Part shown: piece by piece, positions 1 through 5,931 of the stretch
Layout: each line of letters opens with the position of its first letter
Position numbering within the stretch: position 1 is the first letter of the stretch
NCBI GenBank assembly: GCA_950068635.1
Contig: CATMIM010000076.1
Span: 1-6,174 of the forward strand
Length of the DNA: 6,174 nucleotides
Direction of reading: 5' to 3'
Source of the DNA: an uncultured Candidatus Poseidoniales archaeon
Lineage (GTDB): Archaea > Thermoplasmatota > Poseidoniia > Poseidoniales > Thalassarchaeaceae
The notes under the pieces: generated by a model
Told to the model about the DNA's origin: nothing
Seen by the model: the letters and a program-made list of their open reading frames with translations, nothing else
Databases searched by the model: none
Translations under genes and position numbers: made by a program

Positions 1-131
1 GACGGTGTCCTCAATCTGCGGGTACGCCGAACCGTCGCCCAAACCGCTTCACGCCCCCAATAGGGCCACCGCCCCCCATTAGATGAATGCGGCACGCCGG
101 CACGATCGTCATCGGGGGGTCAGTCCGCGGT

Positions 132-1133
132 TCATCCGCCGATGTAGGACATCTCGATGCGCTGGACATCCTCGGTCATCTCGGCGCGCTCCTCCGAGTA
201 GCGGTCGCTCCTTCCCTGCCAGATACCAGTGACGAGTTCACGCAACTCCGAATCGCTGGCACCGGCTCTCAGTGGCTCTTTCAGGTCGTGGCCAGCAGAG
301 GCGAACAGGCAGGTGTAGAGCTGCCCGTCGGCAGAGAGTCGTGCGCGGCAGCAGTCACCGCAGAACGGCTCGGACACCGACGAGATGATGCCGATCTCGC
401 CGCCGCCATCCACGTGCCGCCAACGCCGCGCAACCTCTCCAAGTTCCTGCGCTACAACAGGTTCCAAGTCGAATTCAGCGTGCAGTAATTTCAGCATCTC
501 ATCTCTGGAGATGACCTCGGCCTGACTCCATCCGTTGCAACTGCCCACATCCATGTATTCGATGAAGCGCACACTTACCCCGGTTCCGTGGAAATACCGT
601 GCCAGTTCGACCACCGCATGCTCGTTCACGCCCCGCTGGACCACCGCGTTCACCTTCACCGGACCCAGCCCCGCCTCTTGAGCGGCTGAAATGCCCTCCA
701 GCACCCTGTTCACAGAGATGTTCGAGTCGGACATCGCCTGGAAAGTCGCATCATCGAGCGCATCGAGGCTCACTGTCACCCGTCCAAGGCCCGCGCGTGC
801 CAGCCCAGCGGCCGAATGTTCCAGTAGCGTCCCGTTCGTGGTGAGCGCCAGGTCCACATCGTGACGTGACAGCATTCCGACCAGCAGCTCGAGGTCGCGA
901 CGCAGCAGCGGCTCGCCGCCGGTCAAGCGGATCTTCCTGATTCCCAGAGGCAGCAATGCGCGCACGATGGCGTCTATCTCCTCGAAATCGAGGATCTCAG
1001 AACGTGGCAGGTAGGGAAAATCTGCCCCGAACGTCTCCCTTGGCATGCAGTAGCGACAACGCAGATTGCAACGATCGATGACCGACAGGCGAAGGTCGCG
1101 CAGTGGACGGCCCAGACGGTCGACTGGTCGCAT
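132..1133 (-). CDS. moaA: MoaA, GTP 3',8-cyclase (molybdenum cofactor biosynthesis)
   Basis: This is a radical SAM enzyme that rearranges GTP to 3',8-cyclo-GTP, the first step of molybdopterin synthesis in the cytoplasm. The 333-residue product matches the usual MoaA length of about 330. Its N-terminal 4Fe-4S motif CNLRCRYC places cysteines at 22, 26 and 29, followed by the SAM-binding GGEP at 72-75. The second, substrate-binding cluster is C258-x2-C261-x13-C275 in the context FCGDCC...CLF. The protein ends in the double glycine (MSYIGG) that is typical and needed in the family. I chose the ATG at 1133 because the family begins about 20 residues before the first cysteine. The frame stays open to 1319, but that extra 62 residues shows no family resemblance and would run into the divergent gene. 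An extra cysteine (C262) sits where Asn is usual. No other moa or moe gene lies in the window. Confidence 0.95.
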   Translation of the reverse strand: MRPVDRLGRPLRDLRLSVIDRCNLRCRYCMPRETFGADFPYLPRSEILDFEEIDAIVRALLPLGIRKIRLTGGEPLLRRDLELLVGMLSRHDVDLALTTNGTLLEHSAAGLARAGLGRVTVSLDALDDATFQAMSDSNISVNRVLEGISAAQEAGLGPVKVNAVVQRGVNEHAVVELARYFHGTGVSVRFIEYMDVGSCNGWSQAEVISRDEMLKLLHAEFDLEPVVAQELGEVARRWRHVDGGGEIGIISSVSEPFCGDCCRARLSADGQLYTCLFASAGHDLKEPLRAGASDSELRELVTGIWQGRSDRYSEERAEMTEDVQRIEMSYIGG

Positions 1134-1154
1134 GGCCGAGGTTAGGGTTGGCGG

Positions 1155-1162
1155 GATTAAAC
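1155..1162 (-). promoter_or_regulatory. Possible TATA box for moaA
   Basis: Read on the minus strand this is GTTTAATC, an AT-rich island in GC-rich sequence. It is centred about 25 bases before the moaA ATG. In archaea transcription starts about 25 bases after the TATA centre, so this would give a leaderless or nearly leaderless mRNA. That agrees with the lack of a clear ribosome binding site before the ATG. The match is by eye only. Confidence 0.3.
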
Positions 1163-1252
1163 CGTTGCCACGCGAAACCCCCCTGGGAAGGCTCGAATGT
1201 GGTATGCGAACGGAATTGCTGGTATCGCCTCGGGGGATTCCCGTCGAATGGT

Positions 1253-1262
1253 GATATCCTAT
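1253..1262 (+). promoter_or_regulatory. Possible TATA-like element for the surface protein gene
   Basis: GATATCCTAT is the most AT-rich stretch just before the ATG at 1281, centred about 24 bases upstream, where an archaeal TATA box for a leaderless transcript would sit. The match to consensus is weak, and no good Shine-Dalgarno site precedes the start codon. It lies in the 147-base region shared with the divergent moaA. Confidence 0.22.
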
Positions 1263-1280
1263 GGAATCAAAGACAACGGC

Positions 1281-2792
1281 ATGGGAACTGAAACCCCAAC
1301 CAATGTGTGGAACGGACACAAGGGTCTGCGAACCCTTCTGTTGGTGCTGGCGCTTCTGCTGGTGCCCACAGTCGGGATGGTCGCCGCTGAGAAGTCGGCT
1401 ACCTCCGCGTACCTGGAGAATGATAAGATGGAAACGGTAGGCGTGGACTACGTCTTCCTGGGCCTAGATGGCGAAATGAGCGATCTCGACGAAGATGTCG
1501 GGTTCGCTCTCGAGGTCGCGGATGCTGACCTCGATTCCGAGCAAGACGGTGGCCTCACGGTCGCTGACGTGCTCGACCGAGTCAAACCGGACCTCAACGA
1601 CGACGACGAGCTCGAGTTGGAGCACGTCATCGTGGTCATCTACACCGACGGCGAGATCGCCTACGTGATGATCATCCTCATCTACGAGGATGGCAGCTGG
1701 GCGCGGTTCAAGTTCGGACCGATGGACCTTGAGTGGCTCCGCGGAGCACTTCGTGACTTCGATGGAAGAGTCATCGTCATCTGGACCGACTTCGACGACG
1801 ACGACGACGACGGAGTCGTCATCATCGACAGGCCGGTCACCGGCATCGACGAGAACGGCGAGGACCTGCTCCTACAGCGGATCCTCCACTGGATGCGCGC
1901 TAACAACATCACGGTCGAGGACCTGATGCAGCGCTGCCCGCTGACCGACGACATCGACGGCAACGAGGACTCGTCTGACTGGAGTCACGGCCAAGCCTTC
2001 GCTTGCAGGGTACTGAACTACCTGCGCACGCACTGGGGCGGCTGGAACACCGGCGGCGACGACACCGACGACACACCCGGATGCCCTGGTGGCCTCCTGG
2101 CTGGTCGCTGGTCGGCCAACGATGACGGACAAGGCGGAGTTTTCCGTGGCGTCCTGATGAACGACGACGGTGAAGCAATCGGCTACATGTCGGGTCAGTA
2201 CAACAACCACGGCCAGTTCCGCGGCGAGTTCCTCGCTCGGGGCGGTGCGCTCACCGGCACGCTCGGTGGCACCTACGACAACGGCACCTTCCACGGCGAG
2301 TGGAGCACGGCTGACGGCGACCTGAACGGTGTGCTGCGCGGCAACTACCTCTCAACCGAGGCAGGAGTCGGCGTGTTCCGCGGACAGTGGAAGATGGACT
2401 GCAGCACCGACCCGGTGCCTATGCCCAAGCCTGTGCCTCCGATGATCATCTGCAAGAAGGTGACCATCACGACCGAGGTGATCAGCGGTGCGGACGCAGT
2501 TGCTCTCGACTTCGAGAAGGCGACCGTCAAGACCGTGGTCAAGGTTGTCTGCAAGAAAGTCATCCCCTACGGGGACGATGTGATCGACTGCAAGCGCTGC
2601 GGTGACGGCGACGATGTGCGCCCGAAGCCCAAGCCGACACCCGTGCGACCTAGCACGAGTGACGACTCTGGCAAGGGTGGCTTCGCCATCGACATCGACA
2701 GCGACGATGCGGAGACAGTGGCTGCTGGAGCCGCGGTGGGAGGAATCCCGCTGCTCGGCCTCAGCCTGCTGCGCCGCAAGCTGGCGCTCTGA
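1281..2792 (+). CDS. Secreted, C-terminally membrane-anchored acidic surface protein with FRG/FHG repeats
   Basis: I do not recognise a named family. The 503-residue product starts with a signal peptide: basic HKGLR, a hydrophobic stretch at about 18-36, and probable cleavage after VAA at 36. A highly acidic domain follows, including six Asp in a row at 172-177. About 3.5 repeats that each begin F-R/H-G start at residues 288, 313, 337 and 366; they are rich in Gly and aromatic residues and faintly MORN-like. Next come a Pro-Lys linker (378-387), a segment with two CKKV copies and C437-x2-C440, a Lys-Pro stalk (447-457), and a C-terminal hydrophobic helix (about 480-497) ending in RRKLAL. This is the plan of a protein outside the cell held by one C-terminal helix. 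The ATG at 1281 gives a normal signal peptide; in-frame starts at 1197 and 1248 would add an unlikely N-terminal tail. Function unknown; a structural or ligand-binding surface role is inference. Confidence 0.85.
   Translation: MGTETPTNVWNGHKGLRTLLLVLALLLVPTVGMVAAEKSATSAYLENDKMETVGVDYVFLGLDGEMSDLDEDVGFALEVADADLDSEQDGGLTVADVLDRVKPDLNDDDELELEHVIVVIYTDGEIAYVMIILIYEDGSWARFKFGPMDLEWLRGALRDFDGRVIVIWTDFDDDDDDGVVIIDRPVTGIDENGEDLLLQRILHWMRANNITVEDLMQRCPLTDDIDGNEDSSDWSHGQAFACRVLNYLRTHWGGWNTGGDDTDDTPGCPGGLLAGRWSANDDGQGGVFRGVLMNDDGEAIGYMSGQYNNHGQFRGEFLARGGALTGTLGGTYDNGTFHGEWSTADGDLNGVLRGNYLSTEAGVGVFRGQWKMDCSTDPVPMPKPVPPMIICKKVTITTEVISGADAVALDFEKATVKTVVKVVCKKVIPYGDDVIDCKRCGDGDDVRPKPKPTPVRPSTSDDSGKGGFAIDIDSDDAETVAAGAAVGGIPLLGLSLLRRKLAL
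2142..2390 (+). repeat. Protein-level tandem repeats beginning F-R/H-G (about 3.5 units)
   Basis: Residues 288-312, 313-336 and 337-365 of the surface protein form three units of 25, 24 and 29 residues, with a partial fourth at 366-370 (FRGQW). Each full unit begins F-R/H-G, carries spaced glycines, and has a G-x-Y (GQY, GTY, GNY) about 18-20 residues in. The DNA copies have diverged, so this is an old protein repeat and not a recent DNA duplication. The pattern suggests a small beta-sheet repeat domain. Confidence 0.7.
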
Positions 2793-2840
2793 ACTGGCGT
2801 TCTGAGTTGAACACGAACAGATATGCGAACCATGTCGTGG

Positions 2841-2860
2841 CGGGGGGCTTCGGCCCCCCG
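2841..2860 (+). terminator. GC-rich hairpin with cUUCGg loop; probable transcript 3' end
   Basis: The stem is 8 perfect base pairs: C, six G and C on the left (2841-2848), and the complement on the right (2853-2860). The loop is UUCG closed by C-G, one of the most stable RNA tetraloops. It lies 49 bases after the surface protein stop codon. No T run follows, so it is not a classical intrinsic terminator. It may stabilise or define the mRNA 3' end. Confidence 0.5.
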
Positions 2861-2890
2861 TCACCACTACACCCAACAATTCTCCTTGAG

Positions 2891-2912
2891 CCCTCCTGAC
2901 GAGGGAAACCTC
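2891..2912 (+). promoter_or_regulatory. Two mutually exclusive small hairpins before nfuA
   Basis: CCCTC at 2891-2895 can pair with GAGGG at 2901-2905. The same GAGG at 2901-2904 can instead pair with CCTC at 2909-2912 around a GAAA (GNRA) loop. The stems are only 4-5 base pairs, so this may be chance in GC-rich sequence. It lies in the 230-base gap between the surface protein gene and nfuA, which otherwise holds the 2841-2860 hairpin and no gene I can support. Confidence 0.15.
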
Positions 2913-3009
2913 TCCTTTCACGACACACGGGCTCGCCCTCCTGGCGCGCCCCTGACTGAACAACGAACGTGAGCGCAGGTTCATACGAGAGCCTGAGGAA
3001 CGCTCGGAC

Positions 3010-3015
3010 AGGGGA
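3010..3015 (+). promoter_or_regulatory. Ribosome binding site supporting the nfuA ATG at 3023
   Basis: AGGGGA lies 7 bases before the ATG at 3023. It favours this start over the in-frame GTG at 2969, whose extra 18 residues have no counterpart in NfuA proteins. Confidence 0.4.
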
Positions 3016-3022
3016 AGTCCGC

Positions 3023-3586
3023 ATGCTGTCGATCACCGAGAATGCACGTAGCAAGCTCGACGAGTTCGCCGAGCAGGCCGAAGAGACCGAACTGGCGGTC
3101 AAGGTGGCCATCACCGGACGCGGCCCCAAGGGATTCCAGTACGACCTGCAACTGGTGCCTCCCGGCGAGCACGCCGAAGGCGACGTGGTCACCGAGGTCG
3201 ATGGGCTGACCGTCATCATCGCCGAGAAGAGCGCCGCCTACCTCGATGGAGCGACGCTTGACTTCGTCGAGACCCTGATGGGTCCAGGCGGATTCCAGTT
3301 CGAGAACCCCAACCCGCTGTGGCTCGACCCGCTCGCACAGAGGGTCGCCGATGTACTCGACGAGGAGGTCAACCCGGCGGTCGCAAGTCACGGCGGCAAC
3401 GTGACCCTCATCGACGTCGTCGAGGGAGAGGCGATCGTCGAGTTCGGCGGCGGCTGTCAGGGCTGCTCGGCGGTCGATGTGACGCTGAAGCACGGTGTCG
3501 AGACGATGCTCATGGAGAAGATTCCGGAGATCGTCGCTGTGGTCGACATCACCGACCACGCCGCAGGCACCAACCCGTTCTACTGA
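3023..3586 (+). CDS. nfuA: NfuA-type Fe-S cluster carrier (degenerate A-type domain plus NifU domain)
   Basis: The 187-residue product matches NfuA along its whole length (E. coli NfuA has 191 residues). NfuA binds a 4Fe-4S cluster between two subunits and passes it to cytoplasmic apo-proteins. Residues 1 to about 95 form an A-type (IscA/HesB-like) fold with no cysteine at all, the degenerate form typical of NfuA, starting MLSITENA. Residues about 100-187 are the NifU C-terminal domain with HGG at 123-125 and the cluster motif FGGGCQGCS, C145 and C148. The ending (DITDHAAGTNPFY) mirrors the DLTEH...YY ending of the enterobacterial protein. The start is set by the family N-terminus and a nearby ribosome binding site. 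The lipoprotein gene follows 41 bases later on the same strand. MoaA in this window needs 4Fe-4S clusters and is a possible client, by inference. All six lysines use AAG, as in the rest of the left part. Confidence 0.93.
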   Translation: MLSITENARSKLDEFAEQAEETELAVKVAITGRGPKGFQYDLQLVPPGEHAEGDVVTEVDGLTVIIAEKSAAYLDGATLDFVETLMGPGGFQFENPNPLWLDPLAQRVADVLDEEVNPAVASHGGNVTLIDVVEGEAIVEFGGGCQGCSAVDVTLKHGVETMLMEKIPEIVAVVDITDHAAGTNPFY

Positions 3587-3595
3587 CCGCCGGCA

Positions 3596-3606
3596 TTTTC
3601 AGTTAA
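3596..3606 (+). promoter_or_regulatory. Possible TATA-like element for the lipoprotein gene
   Basis: TTTTCAGTTAA lies in the 41-base gap after nfuA, centred about 27 bases before the ATG at 3628. This fits an archaeal promoter giving a leaderless mRNA. No Shine-Dalgarno site is visible before that ATG. If real, the downstream gene would be transcribed independently of nfuA. Confidence 0.3.
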
Positions 3607-3627
3607 GCCGACCTCATCCGCGCAGCC

Positions 3628-4620
3628 ATGCGCGCAGGCGGAAGCCTCCTTCTGGTACTGCTGCTGGTCGGCAGTACGCTCGCAGGATGCCTGCAGTCCT
3701 CGACCATCGTGGATTCGGAGTCTGAGCCCGAACCAGGGGTCCCTGAACCTGAACCTGAACCGCTCGACCCGACTCTCGACCACGACGGAGACGGGTTCAC
3801 CAGCGGCTGGGAACTGGCCAACGGCTGGGACCCTGAGGATGCCCTGTCCGCTCCCGAATGCAATCGATTCCGCCAACTCTGTCGCCTCGGCGTGAACGAG
3901 ACGGTGTGGGCCACCTCGCACAACTCGCACGCATCTCTTGACCGGAACCACAACCTGATCAGCGCCAGCCAGCGCACGAACATCACCGCGCAGATGGAGG
4001 GGGGCATTCGAGTGCTCAGTCTCGACGTGCACGAATACGACAACCAGACCATGCTCTGCCATGGTGGCTACGACTATCCTCTCCACCCGTGCTTCCTCAG
4101 TGGGAACTGGCCTTTGCAGGATGCATTCGATGAGGTCGTCTCATTCCTTGAGAACAACTCCTACGCCGTCCTGATCATCTCGCTGGAGAGTTATGTCACC
4201 GCCCAAGATGTCGCCAACGCGTCCGCTGCCGCCAACCTGACTCGCTACTTCCATGCACACGAACTGGGAACTCCCTGGCCCTCGCTCGCTTCGCTCATCG
4301 AGATGGACGAGCGAGTCATCCTGTTCAGCCAGGACCCTCCGGAGATCGACCTCCCATGGTACCACCACGATGCAGAGCACATGGCGAAGACGCACTGGGC
4401 CTACAACGACACGGCCTACTTCAACTGTGAACTGACGCGGGGCAACACGAGCAGCGCGCTGCGCTGGCTCGACCACTACGTGACCGACCCGATATCGTCT
4501 GAATCCGCGGCGAACGCCTCCAACCAGGTGCCTGTAATCCTTGAGCGAGCGAACAACTGCACCGCCGAATGGGGGCAGATCCCGAACTTCATCGCCGTCG
4601 ACTACTGGGGGCAGGGAGAC
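3628..4620 (+). other. Lipoprotein / PLC-like phosphodiesterase part of the fusion
   Basis: This is the half with the family of the left-hand genes. It has a lipobox cysteine at 21, a TSP3/EF-like calcium loop at 51-62, and a near-complete PLC X-like domain with two candidate catalytic histidines (H98, H145). I count ten N-x-S/T sequons, at N90, 118, 139, 176, 197, 203, 260, 273, 296 and 310, as expected of a glycosylated secreted protein. The PLC X domain normally ends just after the VDYW-x-x-GD motif, so only a short native tail appears to be missing. Its substrate is not predictable; bacterial and archaeal members act on varied phosphodiesters. Confidence 0.75.
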
Positions 4621-5928
4621 ATCGTGCTCGCCGTCGACTGCGGCTCCACCGCCGTCGAGGCCATCGAGTTTCTCAACAGCAAAAAAGTTGACGTCCTCGT
4701 GCTGGACCACCACCAGGTCAGCGTGCCGCCGCCCGAGCCGCTCGCGATGGTCAACCCCCAGCTCAGCAACGACTACCCGAACTTTCAGGAACTCTGCTCC
4801 GTTGGGCTCGCCTTCAAGCTCGCCCACGCACTCGTCAAGCGCGGCCGGCAGGAGGGCCTGCAAAAGGTGCGCGACCTCGACCTCAAGCAATACCTCGACC
4901 TCGTCGCCCTGGGCACCGTCGCCGACCTCGTGCCGTTGACCGGCGAAAACCGCAAACTCGTCCGCTCCGGCCTCGAGCAACTGGGCGAAACCACCCGCCC
5001 AGGCCTCGTTTCCCTCAAAAAAATCGCCAATGTCTCCGGGCCCGTCACCGTCTTCAATATCGCCTTCCAACTTGGCCCGCGCCTCAACGCCGCCGGCAGA
5101 ATGGACAACCCAGATGCGGCGCTGAACCTCCTGCTGGCCCGGGACCACTACGAGGCCGAGAAAGCTGCCGAGACCCTCGACAACTACAACAACGAACGCC
5201 GAAAAATCGAGCGCGACACATCCAACCAAGCCGTCGAGAGCGTCCGCGAACGCTTCGACCCTGAGAAGGATTTCGTCATCGTCGAGGGCAACATGGAGTG
5301 GCATCTCGGCGTCATCGGCATCGTCGCCTCCCGCGTCATGCGCGAGTTCTACCGGCCCACCTTCATCCTGGCCAGCGACGGCGACGGCTGGAAAGGCTCC
5401 GCCCGCAGCATCGAGGGCTTCGACCTCGCCGAGGCCATGCGCGGCTGCGACGACCTGCTCAACGACCACGGCGGACACGCCATGGCCGCCGGCGTCTCCG
5501 TCAAGCCCGGCCGGCTCGACGCCTTCCGCGAACGGATCAACGAAATCGCCAAGAAGACCATCACGCCCGACATGTTCCAGCCGCCGCTCAAGCTCGACGC
5601 CGAGACCGACCTCTCGGAACTGACCCTGGTGCACGTCGAGGAAATGCGCCAACTCGAGCCGCTTGGCCAAGGCAACCCGGAGATCCAGCTCCTCGTCGCC
5701 GGACTCACCCTGTCGAGTCCTGTTTACCGAATGGGCCGCGACAAACAGCACGCCAAGTTCTGGGTGACCGACGAGCGCGGTGCCTGCGAAGTCGTCGCGT
5801 GGAACCTCAAGCCCGAGGACGAGCCGAAAGACACCTTCGACATCGCCATCGCGCCGCAGATCAACGACTTCAACGACCGCCGAACCGTCCAGCTAAAACT
5901 AATCGACTGGCGCCCCGCCAAAGACTGA
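3628..5928 (+). CDS. recJ: In-frame fusion: PI-PLC X-like lipoprotein joined to N-terminally truncated RecJ exonuclease (probable chimera)
   Basis: One open frame of 766 codons encodes two unrelated proteins. Residues 1-21 are a lipoprotein signal ending in the lipobox LAGC (C21). A Glu-Pro linker and a calcium-loop motif D51-x-D53-x-D55-G follow. Residues about 85-332 resemble the phosphatidylinositol phospholipase C X domain, with SHN (H98), LDVHEYD (D133), CHGG (H145) and PNFIAVDYWGQGD (319-331). From about 333 the protein is bacterial RecJ, a 5'-to-3' single-strand DNA exonuclease: VDCG (D337), DHH (360-362), ALGTVAD (D433), LGPRLNAAGR (482-491), the DHHA1 motif GGHAMAAG (615-622), then an OB-like domain to the stop. 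RecJ lacks its first about 130 residues, including the DxD of motif I. The export signal would send a DNA repair enzyme out of the cell, so a working fusion is unlikely. Codon use also changes at the join. I am sure of both halves, but doubtful that the fusion exists in a genome. Confidence 0.9.
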   Translation: MRAGGSLLLVLLLVGSTLAGCLQSSTIVDSESEPEPGVPEPEPEPLDPTLDHDGDGFTSGWELANGWDPEDALSAPECNRFRQLCRLGVNETVWATSHNSHASLDRNHNLISASQRTNITAQMEGGIRVLSLDVHEYDNQTMLCHGGYDYPLHPCFLSGNWPLQDAFDEVVSFLENNSYAVLIISLESYVTAQDVANASAAANLTRYFHAHELGTPWPSLASLIEMDERVILFSQDPPEIDLPWYHHDAEHMAKTHWAYNDTAYFNCELTRGNTSSALRWLDHYVTDPISSESAANASNQVPVILERANNCTAEWGQIPNFIAVDYWGQGDIVLAVDCGSTAVEAIEFLNSKKVDVLVLDHHQVSVPPPEPLAMVNPQLSNDYPNFQELCSVGLAFKLAHALVKRGRQEGLQKVRDLDLKQYLDLVALGTVADLVPLTGENRKLVRSGLEQLGETTRPGLVSLKKIANVSGPVTVFNIAFQLGPRLNAAGRMDNPDAALNLLLARDHYEAEKAAETLDNYNNERRKIERDTSNQAVESVRERFDPEKDFVIVEGNMEWHLGVIGIVASRVMREFYRPTFILASDGDGWKGSARSIEGFDLAEAMRGCDDLLNDHGGHAMAAGVSVKPGRLDAFRERINEIAKKTITPDMFQPPLKLDAETDLSELTLVHVEEMRQLEPLGQGNPEIQLLVAGLTLSSPVYRMGRDKQHAKFWVTDERGACEVVAWNLKPEDEPKDTFDIAIAPQINDFNDRRTVQLKLIDWRPAKD
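4611..4635 (+). other. Junction between the PLC-like and RecJ parts
   Basis: The last residues that fit the PLC family are GQGDIV (328-333), and the first that fit RecJ are LAVDCGS (334-340). The join therefore falls in about 25 bases and keeps the reading frame. A 12-base direct repeat, TCGCCGTCGACT, is present at 4592-4603 and again at 4628-4639, flanking the join, because both families have an AVD motif here. Both copies remain, so the join was not a simple collapse at that repeat. The exact base cannot be fixed from one sequence. Confidence 0.65.
4621..5928 (+). other. recJ: RecJ part of the fusion (bacterial type, N-terminus missing)
   Basis: About 434 residues cover the RecJ core from motif II to the C-terminus. 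Measured against Thermus thermophilus RecJ, the equivalents of D136, H160/H161 and D221 are present (here D337, H361/H362, D433), but D82 and D84 of the first metal-binding motif are missing. DHHA1 motifs WHLGVIGIVASR (558-569), GSARS and GGHAMAAG are intact, and the C-terminal OB-like domain is full. Phrases such as ERGACEVVAWN suggest a bacterial and perhaps verrucomicrobial origin, which is a guess. Gly is almost always GGC, and Lys uses AAA and AAG equally, unlike the left part. Confidence 0.85.
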
Positions 5929-5931
5929 CCC

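Noticed and set aside
1..131. Possible gene tails or a gene start at the left edge
   Set aside because: Plus-strand frames run open from the edge to TAG at 61-63 and at 80-82, and a short minus-strand frame runs off the edge after a TTG. None exceeds 26 codons or shows a recognisable motif, so no gene is called. The stretch also holds a near-repeat (CGCCCCCAATAG at 52-63, CGCCCCCCATTAG at 70-82) and a C6/G6 inverted pair (72-77 with 114-119), both too weak to name.
87..488. Plus-strand open frame of 133 codons over the end of moaA
   Set aside because: It is antisense to the conserved MoaA C-terminus with its cluster cysteines and has no recognisable domain.
1134..1319. N-terminal extension of moaA to 1319
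   Set aside because: The 62 extra residues have no MoaA counterpart and would overlap the start of the divergent surface protein gene. The ATG at 1133 gives the normal family length.
1794..1811. Six GAC triplets in a row as a microsatellite
   Set aside because: It lies in frame in an acidic protein where runs of Asp are expected and GAC is the favoured codon, so a DNA repeat explanation is not needed.
2969..3022. GTG start for nfuA at 2969
   Set aside because: It adds 18 residues not found in NfuA proteins. The ATG at 3023 has a ribosome binding site and matches the family N-terminus.
3742..3759. Three tandem CCTGAA hexamers
   Set aside because: They encode the Pro-Glu linker after the lipobox, a common low-complexity spacer, and do not point to a mobile or regulatory repeat.
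4141..5751. Long open frame on the minus strand opposite the fusion gene (536 codons)
   Set aside because: It lies wholly opposite strongly coding PLC and RecJ sequence, has a low-complexity Val/Gly/Glu-rich translation with no motif, and is explained by GC-rich third positions of the true gene.
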